A stretch of 64,000 nucleotides of DNA from Soonwooa sp032078105 (GTDB lineage Bacteria; Bacteroidota; Bacteroidia; Flavobacteriales; Weeksellaceae). A model generated the notes under the pieces. The model searched no databases. It was not told the DNA's origin and was given only the letters and a program-made list of their open reading frames with translations. The translations under genes were made by a program, and so were the position numbers. The stretch lies in the NCBI GenBank assembly GCA_046269235.1, contig JBJZOS010000001.1, forward strand, positions 372,001 through 436,000. Reading direction: 5' to 3'. This document shows positions 34,569 through 42,601 of this stretch, piece after piece (positions within the stretch are counted from its first letter, which is position 1; the number at the start of each line of letters is the position of its first letter).

Positions 34569-35483
34569 GTGAGTACATATCTGACCATTTTAGGTTTTAA
34601 TTCCGCAATTCCTACCATTAACTCGTCGCCAACAGCACAGCTTTTGGAGATGGAAGAACGTATGTTTTTGATCGATTGTGGCGAAGGGACCCAAGTGCAG
34701 TTACGAAAAGCAAAAGCGAGGTTTTCTAAACTTAATCATATTTTTATTTCGCATCTTCATGGCGATCATTGTTTTGGATTGCCTGGTTTAATAGCATCTT
34801 TCAGACTTTTGGGGCGTACGACGCCTTTGCATGTCTATGGTCCAAAAGGTATTAAGAAAATGCTTGAAACCATTTTTACCATTACTGAAACACATCGCGG
34901 TTTCGAAATCGTGTATCATGAGTTGGATAAAAAAGTTTCGGAAAAAATCTATGAGGACAAAAGGATAGAAGTCTTTACAATTCCTTTGGATCATAGGATA
35001 TATTGCAACGGTTATTTATTTAAAGAAAAACCAAAAGAGCGTCATCTTAATATGGCGGCAATTTCCGAATTTCCTGAAATCGAAATTTGCGATTATCAAA
35101 ATCTTAGAAACGGAAAAGATTTTGTTTGTGAAGACGGCACAACAATCCCAAATGCAGAATTAACCACAGATCCTAGACCTTCCGTTTCTTATGCTTTTTG
35201 CAGTGACACGCGTTACAAAGAAGATATTATTCCTTTAATAAAAAATGTAGATGTCTTGTATCACGAGTCGACTTTCTTACACGAGCTGAAAGATATGGCG
35301 GACTATACAGGCCACACCACAGCGCAAGAAGCGGCAACGATTGCGAAGAAAGCCGAAGTTGGCAAATTAATCATGGGACATTTCTCTAATCGTTATGATG
35401 ATCTGACAGTGATGACCAATGAAGCGAGACAAACCTTCCCAAATTCTTATCTACCAAAAGCTTTAGAATGTATTAAACTTTAG
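34569..35483 (+). CDS. rnz: Ribonuclease Z
   Basis: The tRNA 3'-processing endonuclease of the metallo-beta-lactamase fold, 304 residues, the usual short bacterial form. Motifs: TAQLLEMEERMFLIDCGEGTQ, HIFISHLHGDHCFGLPGL (zinc site HxHxDH near residues 62-67), AFCSDTRYKEDI, LYHESTFLHE and GHTTAQEAATIAKKAEV then IMGHFSNRY. It starts with GTG; no ATG upstream fits the family's N-terminus. It is the last gene of the run beginning at 32097. Confidence 0.95.
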   Translation: MSTYLTILGFNSAIPTINSSPTAQLLEMEERMFLIDCGEGTQVQLRKAKARFSKLNHIFISHLHGDHCFGLPGLIASFRLLGRTTPLHVYGPKGIKKMLETIFTITETHRGFEIVYHELDKKVSEKIYEDKRIEVFTIPLDHRIYCNGYLFKEKPKERHLNMAAISEFPEIEICDYQNLRNGKDFVCEDGTTIPNAELTTDPRPSVSYAFCSDTRYKEDIIPLIKNVDVLYHESTFLHELKDMADYTGHTTAQEAATIAKKAEVGKLIMGHFSNRYDDLTVMTNEARQTFPNSYLPKALECIKL

Positions 35484-35551
35484 AATGTATTAAGCTTTAG
35501 AAATTCGATATTTTAAAAAGAGAATTATTTAGTTTTCCCTTAATTATTCAA

Positions 35552-35559
35552 TATCTTTG
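35552..35559 (+). promoter_or_regulatory. -7 box for the serine hydrolase gene
   Basis: TATCTTTG matches TAnnTTTG, 19 bases before the ATG at 35579. Confidence 0.5.
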
Positions 35560-35578
35560 ACTTCATAATAAGTTAACT

Positions 35579-37117
35579 ATGAAGAAAAGATTAATGTTGA
35601 CGTTGGTCTTAGCAACTTCCACTTTTTGGGCGCAGATGCCAGAAGCGAAGCTAGACGAACTCATCAAAAATACCATCAAAACTTTTGACGTACCTGGGAT
35701 GTCAGTTGGTATTGTTAAAGATGGTCAAATGGTTTATTCTAAAGGATTCGGTGTGCGATCGTTGAAGAATAATCTTCCCATGGACAGCAAGACTTTGGTG
35801 GGGATTGCTTCCAATTCTAAAGGTTTTACAGCGACGGCTTTGGCGATGTTGGTGGATGACGGAAAGCTAAATTGGGATGACAAAGTCTCAAAATTTATTC
35901 CCGAATTCCAAATGTATGATCCTTATGTTTCTAAAGAAGTGACGGTTCGTGATTTGATTACGCATCGTGCAGGACTTGGCCTAGGACAAGGCGATTTGAT
36001 GTTTTTCCCAGAAGGAGGAACGCAAACAATTAAAGATATTGTCCACAATGTTCGCTATCTAAAGCCTAATCATTCTTTTCGTACAAAGTTAGAATACAAC
36101 AACATTATGTTCATCGTTGCAGGTGAGGTCATTACAAGAATTAGTGGATTGTCGTGGGCCGATTTTATCGAGCAAAGAATTCTAAAACCTGTTGGTATGA
36201 CTGCAAGTTTTGGCTCTTACAATCGTGCAAAAGCGTCATCAAATATTATCGATGCACACGCACCAGTTGATGGCAAAGTGATTGCAGTTCCTCATGATTG
36301 GAATGAAACCGCGAACGCTGCCGGCGGCATTATGAGTAATGTTGAAGACATGGCAACTTGGGCAAATTTCCTGTTGAATAATTTCGTTAATAAAGATGGT
36401 AAGCGTTTGGTTTCTGAAAAGAATGCACACGAGCTTTGGTCGTTACAAATCTCAGAAAAAGTGGCACCAAAAAATCCTTATGACTCTCATTTTTACGGCT
36501 ATGGTTTAGGTTGGTTTTTGACGGATATTAAAGGAAAGTTACAAGTTCAGCACAGTGGTGGATTAATAGGAACGGTAACTTTGTTTACAATGATTCCTGA
36601 ATTAAAATTGGGGATTGTAGCTTTAACAAATCAACAATCTGGTGCGGCTTTCACAACAGTGACTAACGCAATTAAAGACAGTTATTTGGGCATCCAAGAT
36701 CGCAATTGGTTAAAAACTTATTCGGAAAGAATGACGAAAAACGAAGCGCGTTTTAATAAACAAAAGAAAGATGTCTATGACCAAGTTAAAACAGCGGAAA
36801 AAACATTTAGCCTAAAACCTGAGCAATTTGTAGGTACTTATAATGATCTTTGGTTTGGCGATGTCGACATTAAACAAGAAGGCAAAAAATATAGATTGTA
36901 TTGCAAAACCTCACCAAGATTAAAAGCTGATCTTTTACCGTATAACAATAATACTTTTGTTGTTAAATGGGATGACAGAAGTTACGATGCAGACGCATTT
37001 TTTGTATTAAATTTTGATGAAAATGCAAAAGTGACTTCCGCAACGATGAAACCGATTTCCGATGTTACCGATTTTAGTTTTGACTTTGGCGATTTGGATT
37101 TGAAAAAAGTTAAGTAG
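35579..37117 (+). CDS. Secreted serine hydrolase of the beta-lactamase (class C/PBP4*) family
   Basis: A 512-residue protein with a signal peptide (MKKRLMLTLVLATSTFWAQ) and a beta-lactamase-related domain to about residue 370: the SxxK motif in GIASNSKGFTATALAML (Ser about 78), the YxN motif in KLEYNNIMFIVAGE, and the third-box equivalent LQVQHSGGLIG. The C-terminal 120 residues are a small beta domain (LKPEQFVGTYNDLWFGDVDI) of the DUF3471 type. Family members include esterases, D-amino-acid amidases and D,D-peptidases, so the substrate is open. Nothing here shows that it destroys antibiotics. A terminator follows. Confidence 0.9.
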   Translation: MKKRLMLTLVLATSTFWAQMPEAKLDELIKNTIKTFDVPGMSVGIVKDGQMVYSKGFGVRSLKNNLPMDSKTLVGIASNSKGFTATALAMLVDDGKLNWDDKVSKFIPEFQMYDPYVSKEVTVRDLITHRAGLGLGQGDLMFFPEGGTQTIKDIVHNVRYLKPNHSFRTKLEYNNIMFIVAGEVITRISGLSWADFIEQRILKPVGMTASFGSYNRAKASSNIIDAHAPVDGKVIAVPHDWNETANAAGGIMSNVEDMATWANFLLNNFVNKDGKRLVSEKNAHELWSLQISEKVAPKNPYDSHFYGYGLGWFLTDIKGKLQVQHSGGLIGTVTLFTMIPELKLGIVALTNQQSGAAFTTVTNAIKDSYLGIQDRNWLKTYSERMTKNEARFNKQKKDVYDQVKTAEKTFSLKPEQFVGTYNDLWFGDVDIKQEGKKYRLYCKTSPRLKADLLPYNNNTFVVKWDDRSYDADAFFVLNFDENAKVTSATMKPISDVTDFSFDFGDLDLKKVK

Positions 37118-37144
37118 CACTATTCGTCATTTTCTATTGTATAC

Positions 37145-37178
37145 CGGAAAGCTTGATTAAGGCTTTCCGTTTTTTTTG
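37145..37178 (+). terminator. Terminator after the serine hydrolase
   Basis: CGGAAAGC / GCTTTCCG forms an 8-bp stem with a 9-base loop and a long T-run. Confidence 0.8.
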
Positions 37179-37242
37179 CAAGCTGAATCGCATAGACTTT
37201 TAATGGGCAAAGCCTGTCTCAACGAAACTCATTTTTAAATCA

Positions 37243-40200
37243 TCAAAAACTCGCTCTAATCTGCATGCTGCCTGTGTGGATCGTACGTTCGCCAGAATTA
37301 CGACCTTCGTAATTGATGTTAAGTTGTAAAAATGAATTGAGGCTTTGTTGCCAATAGACGCTCCAGACTTGGTTTTTGCCAGCTTTGAGACCTTCCAACA
37401 TCTGATTCCCGACAATACTGAAACTGTTACCTGTAAAATCGTTGTTGACAAATGAGAAATTGGCTCTCACAGAAGTTTTTTTATGATCCCATTGCAATGT
37501 TCCTGACAATTCGTAAGCTTTTAGTTTTTCTTCGCCGTCGGTTCTTTTCTTTTGACGTAGTGCACCAAAAAGCTCAGCTTGAAGACTTTCTGTTAAACGA
37601 TAAGTAGCTTTTGGCTTGGTTTCCCAATTTTGAAGAAGATAATTGCGGGTGCTAAACATCTGCGAATGATTGGTGATATTCTGAAGTTGATTTTCCCAAT
37701 CGGTGCGGAAGTTTTTGTTAAACCAATATCCCAAATTAAAGAAGTGCGAATCTTGAGAACGCTCTTCCACACTGTAATTGGCGTTGAGTAAATTATCGTT
37801 AGCTGTGAAGCGATAATTGGCATTCCATTTAGATTGGTCTGTAGAATTAAACAAAGCCGAAAACAAAATGTTTTGGGTTTTCATGATTTGGTCACTTTCT
37901 TTGGCAAAAGGATTGAGAACAACGACGCGATCGCCTTTCATAAAAGCATTTTGCGACAATAATGATACATTGAAATTCCATCGTTTCAAGAAGGCGTTTT
38001 CGGAACTAAAAATAACCGCTGGATTAACAAACAAAGCCAATTGCAATTTGTTTTTGTTGGATGCTAAATACTTCACCGTATTGGTGTAGACGCGAATATA
38101 TTGCGCCTGATCTATATATTCTGCAACCTCGAACTCGTCCAATTGCTGAATACCATCGCCATTATAATCCGTCCATTTGTAAACGCCCTGACCATCGGTG
38201 ACTTTAATATATTGAAATTCTCGTTGCGCTTCTTGGCCATTTCCTAATTCATAAAAAGCTTGCAAGCGCATTCCATTTCGGAAAAGTTGCTGATTATACA
38301 TTAGGTTGCCAACCACAAAATCTTGGTTTTGATCATTGGCTAAAGTTTGATCATTATAAAAAAACTTGCGATAATGTACCAAAGCAGACAACTGTGTTTT
38401 TTCGGTTTTAATGATTTGACTTTCCGCCATTATCCCGAGAATGTTGTTCATCTTTTGTAATCGGTTATCACGAATGGAATCATTATCACGAAGATAGACT
38501 TTCATCAAAAATTTTGTACGTGTGCTATCTGCAATTTTCTTTTGTATGAAAATTTCTTTCCAGCTAAAACTTGTGACATCGTAAAGTTGCGTGTCCATAT
38601 ATTTTTTAAGGTTATGCTCCATAGCACCACCAACAGACCAACTACCTTTTGAACCTAATAATTCTGCAGAAGCATTGGCTCGGATAAACTGGGAGTTAAC
38701 CAAAGTAGATTTGGTATCCAGATATGATGCGTTGGCTTGCGTTATCCATTTATCGTTTTTCCAACCGAAACCTAAATCGTTTTTAATGCCTTTGTAAGTT
38801 GCTTTTTCGTCAAGATAATTGAATTTATAATTTAAGAAAGTAGCATTATTCCAAAGATTGTCAAAACCAAACACAAATCTGTTTTGAGTAATGTGACTAA
38901 ATTCTTCCGTTAAATTAAAATCTCGCCAAAAATCAACATTGTTAATTCGGTCTAATACTTTAAAATTCTTTTGGATGTGTTGATATTCAAACATCGGCGT
39001 GCCTTTCCAATTGTTTTTAGTAAAAATTTTATTAGCATAAATTCGAGCGGCGTAACCAATATTTTCATTATTATCTTTTGATGAAAAAAGGTTAAGATCG
39101 TTATTGCTAATCGAGGCATCAACGCCAATTACACCATTTTCTAAAGCATATTCTGCATTGGTCGAAAATACTTGTGTCTTCTCTGGAGCTGGCAATCGTC
39201 GAACCGCCTGATAATCGCCTAAACCTTGTCCTACAAATTCGAAAACGCGACCATTATTAGTGGTTTGTTGGATTTTGTATTCGCCTTTTGCAGCGCCAAA
39301 AAATGTGAAATTCACTTGATACAACTCATCATCTTTGTTGGTTGAGAATTCGTAATGATAAGTCGAGCCGTCAAAGATTTTTTTGTACAGAATTTTATTA
39401 ACATCATATTCGGTTCTAACACCTGAAGGCGCATACATCATATCGGCGTCGTTACCTGCATTAATGAGATATTGCTTATCCTCATCACTTAGATTAAGCG
39501 ATAAAGCAGCGTTTTTATTATCATTTTCCATAAACCACGAGAGCCCAACTTTGAGACGTTCGCGCTGATGTTGGAGATTACCTGTTACTAAAAATCGGGT
39601 ATAATTTCGATTCGTATAATTATAAGTTATGGTTATGAAGTTCTGTTTATAAATTGGTCTAAAACTCGTAAATGTGATCTCGCCAGTGTTATAATTAATG
39701 ATATAATCGAGGTTTTCGCCACGCTTCATCAACACACCATCGATGTATACCTGCTCCGAGCCCGAGATGATAGTGATAAATTGTTCGCCGTTTTTTCCTA
39801 AAAGTCGATAAGGGCCTTGGTTGCCTTCGATACCTTGAAAGCGCATTCTGTTGAACTCACTTCTCGCAATACCTCCCGAAATATCTAGAAAAGTTTTGTT
39901 GCCATTATACTCCCAATTGGTTTGGAATTGCAAGCCCATACTGCGACGTTGGTATCGTCCAAAAAATGTTCGGTTGTCATCTAGATCGAGATGGCCCGCT
40001 CGGATAATGCTGTGTTTTTTAATATTTAATTGAACATAAATCTTATCAAACTCTTGTAAAGTCTGCGTATAACCATCCGCCTGTATTGGTAAGTTGTGAT
40101 CCGAAATGGAGGCTAATACCGAAACATCATCGCTTAATTTCCCAGAGATTTGCATGTCCATTGAGCTTTGTACCGAAGAGCCTTGGTTGTTGCCAAATGT

Positions 40201-40485
40201 TATCCCTCTTACAATGGAACCTTTTGTATTAAGGTCACCGAGAATACGAGATTTTGTATTTTTTACTAAAACCTCTTCATCATAAACAAGTTGCGGCGAT
40301 TTTATAATAAAGTCTAAAGTATCTTTAACAAAGAAGTCTTTGTTAAGTTTAGCTGAAATTAAGCTGTCTTTTTTGATAGAGTCGTTAGGGAGATTGGGAT
40401 TTTTCCATGAAAAAATTTGAGCTTGTAAAAGTCCACAAGCTAGGCAACACAACAAAATGGTAAAAATCTGTCGATACAATTTCAA
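37243..40485 (-). CDS. Very large outer-membrane protein of unknown function
   Basis: The 1080-residue protein has a signal peptide (TILLCCLACGLLQAQ), then KGSIVRGITFGNNQGSSVQS and MDMQISGKLSDDVSVLASIS, a plug-like segment SGSEQVYIDGVLMKRGENLD with YIINYNTGEITFTSFRPIYK, and about 700 residues of alternating amphipathic strands ending in a typical last strand MQIRASF. The combination is found across Bacteroidota and related phyla in proteins annotated only as hypothetical; the YNTGEI segment resembles a motif of the giant T9SS translocon protein SprA. I do not know its function. It stands alone on the minus strand. Confidence 0.8.
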   Translation of the reverse strand: MKLYRQIFTILLCCLACGLLQAQIFSWKNPNLPNDSIKKDSLISAKLNKDFFVKDTLDFIIKSPQLVYDEEVLVKNTKSRILGDLNTKGSIVRGITFGNNQGSSVQSSMDMQISGKLSDDVSVLASISDHNLPIQADGYTQTLQEFDKIYVQLNIKKHSIIRAGHLDLDDNRTFFGRYQRRSMGLQFQTNWEYNGNKTFLDISGGIARSEFNRMRFQGIEGNQGPYRLLGKNGEQFITIISGSEQVYIDGVLMKRGENLDYIINYNTGEITFTSFRPIYKQNFITITYNYTNRNYTRFLVTGNLQHQRERLKVGLSWFMENDNKNAALSLNLSDEDKQYLINAGNDADMMYAPSGVRTEYDVNKILYKKIFDGSTYHYEFSTNKDDELYQVNFTFFGAAKGEYKIQQTTNNGRVFEFVGQGLGDYQAVRRLPAPEKTQVFSTNAEYALENGVIGVDASISNNDLNLFSSKDNNENIGYAARIYANKIFTKNNWKGTPMFEYQHIQKNFKVLDRINNVDFWRDFNLTEEFSHITQNRFVFGFDNLWNNATFLNYKFNYLDEKATYKGIKNDLGFGWKNDKWITQANASYLDTKSTLVNSQFIRANASAELLGSKGSWSVGGAMEHNLKKYMDTQLYDVTSFSWKEIFIQKKIADSTRTKFLMKVYLRDNDSIRDNRLQKMNNILGIMAESQIIKTEKTQLSALVHYRKFFYNDQTLANDQNQDFVVGNLMYNQQLFRNGMRLQAFYELGNGQEAQREFQYIKVTDGQGVYKWTDYNGDGIQQLDEFEVAEYIDQAQYIRVYTNTVKYLASNKNKLQLALFVNPAVIFSSENAFLKRWNFNVSLLSQNAFMKGDRVVVLNPFAKESDQIMKTQNILFSALFNSTDQSKWNANYRFTANDNLLNANYSVEERSQDSHFFNLGYWFNKNFRTDWENQLQNITNHSQMFSTRNYLLQNWETKPKATYRLTESLQAELFGALRQKKRTDGEEKLKAYELSGTLQWDHKKTSVRANFSFVNNDFTGNSFSIVGNQMLEGLKAGKNQVWSVYWQQSLNSFLQLNINYEGRNSGERTIHTGSMQIRASF

Positions 40486-40678
40486 ATAATTTCTGGGCGT
40501 AAATCTACGAATAATACAGATGAATAAAAGATTTACAAGTGATTAACGAGAATTTTGAGCAAAAATTTTATAATCAATTTAAAAGTTTATATTTGTAACC
40601 CTTTCTTAAAAAAACGAGTTTATATAAATCCTTAACCATTTATTAACCTTTAAAACTTTTAGATAGAGAAACATAAAT

Positions 40679-40686
40679 TAACTTTG
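40679..40686 (+). promoter_or_regulatory. -7 box for the first T9SS cargo gene
   Basis: TAACTTTG matches TAnnTTTG, 34 bases before the ATG at 40721. Confidence 0.5.
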
Positions 40687-40720
40687 CACAAGATAAACTT
40701 AAACTTAAATATTTTTTATT

Positions 40721-41476
40721 ATGAAAAAACTTTATTCTTTATTAGCAGTTGCGGCAATCGCGACGAGTGTTAACGCACAACAAACAGTTTTCGAAGCAAC
40801 TTTTGATGATGTGACAGGTACAGGTGGTAACTCTGGCGGTTGGTCTGGTGGTGTAGCTTCTGTAGCATTGGCTACTTACACAACTGGGGGTACATGGACA
40901 CTTGCTAATGCTTACAAAGGTGATACTTCTGTAAAACTTGGTACTAGTAACAAATTAGGAGAAATAACGACGCCATCTATTAACGCAACAGGTGTGGCTA
41001 CATTAACCTTCCGTGCTGGTGCTTGGGATGGTAATGGCGAAAAAACAACACTAAAGATTTCTGCTACAGGTGCTACACTAGATTTAGCGACAGTTACTTT
41101 ACAAAAAGGTGCTTTCGATACTTATACTGTAAATATTACTGATGCAAGCGGAGATGTAAAAATTAAATTCGAAGGAGAAGTAGCTTCTAAATCTAGATTC
41201 TTCATCGATGACATTAGAGTAACTGTCCCTACGCAAGCTGTTGTAGGTACAAATGCAGCTAAAGTTAACTTAGTTAAAAACACAGTTGTTGCTAACGAAA
41301 TCATCTTCGGTCAAGAGGCAAAGATATCTGTTATCAACATGGCTGGTCAAGTAGTTAAAACTGCTGAGGTTAAAGAAAATGCTAGACTAGATGTTTCTAA
41401 CTTAGCTAAAGGAACTTATGTAGTAACTGCAATAGTTAACGGTAAAGCGGTATCACAAAAGATCATCAAAAAATAG
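40721..41476 (+). CDS. Small T9SS-secreted protein with jelly-roll-like domain
   Basis: A 251-residue protein: signal peptide (MKKLYSLLAVAAIATSVNAQ), a beta-rich domain of about 150 residues (VFEATFDDVTGTGGNSGGWS, then FRAGAWDGNGEKTTLKISAT and SRFFIDDIRVTV) like the galactose-binding or MAM-type jelly rolls, and a C-terminal type A sorting domain (KISVINMAGQVVKTAEVKEN, ARLDVSNLAKGTYVVTAIVN, GKAVSQKIIKK). The last part marks it for export and cell-surface attachment by the type IX secretion system. No catalytic residues are seen; carbohydrate binding is a guess. A terminator follows. Confidence 0.88.
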   Translation: MKKLYSLLAVAAIATSVNAQQTVFEATFDDVTGTGGNSGGWSGGVASVALATYTTGGTWTLANAYKGDTSVKLGTSNKLGEITTPSINATGVATLTFRAGAWDGNGEKTTLKISATGATLDLATVTLQKGAFDTYTVNITDASGDVKIKFEGEVASKSRFFIDDIRVTVPTQAVVGTNAAKVNLVKNTVVANEIIFGQEAKISVINMAGQVVKTAEVKENARLDVSNLAKGTYVVTAIVNGKAVSQKIIKK

Positions 41477-41497
41477 TTTTTCACGCCGAAAAACAAG

Positions 41498-41527
41498 CTA
41501 GCCTCCTATTTTGGGAGGCTTTTTTTA
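41498..41527 (+). terminator. Terminator after the first T9SS cargo gene
   Basis: AGCCTCC / GGGAGGCT pairs with a 6-base loop and a T-run. Confidence 0.85.
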
Positions 41528-41768
41528 TTAATAGAAACATAATATGAATTATGTTTTTACAAAAGGAATAAGACGTAATTTTGTAGCAGAAATAATTGCT
41601 TAACTATTTCTGCTGCGATGATATTTTGATTGAATATAAGACTAATGTTAAAATGAGAATTTAAATTTCAACCTTAAAAAATTGTTAAATTTTCATGTTT
41701 TGTTTTTAAATTAAAAAAATATGTAAATTAGCAGTCCAATTTTTAACAAAACTTAAATTTTTTATATT

Positions 41769-42536
41769 ATGAAAAAAATCTTTACAATTTTAGGCGTTGC
41801 TGCAGTATCTTTAGTGTCAGCACAAAATTTAGTAGTTAATGGTGGTTTTGAAAGTGGTCTAGCACCATGGGCTGCTGGTACAACAGCAAGTTATACAGCT
41901 CCTACAATTTCTACTACTGATGCACATTCGGGAAACAATAGCGCAACTTACACAGCAACAGCAACTACAGGATTCTTTCAGAATGTAGCTGTAACTGGAA
42001 GCAAAACTTATGTGATTGATTTTTGGTATAAAGCAACTAGTGCAAGTGCTGCAAGAATATGGAGCATTTACAAAAATGCTGGTGGTGCTGCAGTTTACAC
42101 AACAGCAGATGCTAACACTGACCAATTTAGAACTTTAAACAAATATTTACCAGCTGCTTCAGTTTGGACTAAATATTCAGTTGAGATGCCTGCACATGCT
42201 GATGCCACTAACTTAGATGTTGCTTTTAGAGCATACGGAGGGCAAACATCTTCTTTTGATGATATCTTAGCATACGAAAAAGGATCAATGGCTGTAACAG
42301 ATGTTAATACATTTGACAAAGCAGTACAATTCAACACTATCGTTAAAGATCAAATCACTTTCAAATTGCCTGCTAAAGCAACAGTTAACATCATCTCTAT
42401 GGATGGTAAAGTTGTATCTTCTAATAGAGTTGAAAACGGTGGTAGCGTTAGCACCGCATCTTTAGTTAAAGGTACTTATGTCGTAACTGTTGATAACGGT
42501 TCTGCAAAAATCAGCAGAAAAGTTGTTAAAAACTAA
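41769..42536 (+). CDS. Small T9SS-secreted protein with carbohydrate-binding-like domain
   Basis: A 255-residue protein with a signal peptide (MKKIFTILGVAAVSLVSAQ), then LVVNGGFESGLAPWAAG, GNNSATYTATATTGFFQNVA, YVIDFWYKATSASAARIWSI and SSFDDILAYE. The NGGFE...W start and the DD near the end are typical of CBM4/9-like carbohydrate-binding modules. The C-terminal 70 residues are a type A T9SS sorting domain (VNIISMDGKVVSSNRVENGG, STASLVKGTYVVTV, KISRKVVKN). It is separately transcribed from the similar gene at 40721; the two look like distant relatives. No enzyme domain is present. Confidence 0.88.
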   Translation: MKKIFTILGVAAVSLVSAQNLVVNGGFESGLAPWAAGTTASYTAPTISTTDAHSGNNSATYTATATTGFFQNVAVTGSKTYVIDFWYKATSASAARIWSIYKNAGGAAVYTTADANTDQFRTLNKYLPAASVWTKYSVEMPAHADATNLDVAFRAYGGQTSSFDDILAYEKGSMAVTDVNTFDKAVQFNTIVKDQITFKLPAKATVNIISMDGKVVSSNRVENGGSVSTASLVKGTYVVTVDNGSAKISRKVVKN

Positions 42537-42561
42537 TTGAATTAAATTTCAATAAATAATG

Positions 42562-42595
42562 AAGACCGTTCTTAGGAGCGGTCTTTTTTTTTTTT
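42562..42595 (+). terminator. Terminator after the second T9SS cargo gene
   Basis: AAGACCGTTC / GAGCGGTCTT pairs with one G-U and a TTAG loop, followed by twelve T residues. Confidence 0.85.
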
Positions 42596-42601
42596 AATAT
42601 C

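Noticed and set aside
35579..37117. Reading the serine hydrolase as an antibiotic-degrading beta-lactamase.
   Set aside because: The SxxK/YxN/HxG set is shared by many esterases and peptidases of the family, and the extra C-terminal DUF3471-type domain points away from resistance enzymes.
41859..42125. Cysteine-rich minus-strand open frame of 88 codons, at first sight like a metallothionein or toxin.
   Set aside because: It is the antisense of a Thr/Ala-rich coding stretch (ACA/GCA codons read backwards give Cys/Ser) inside a clear T9SS protein gene.
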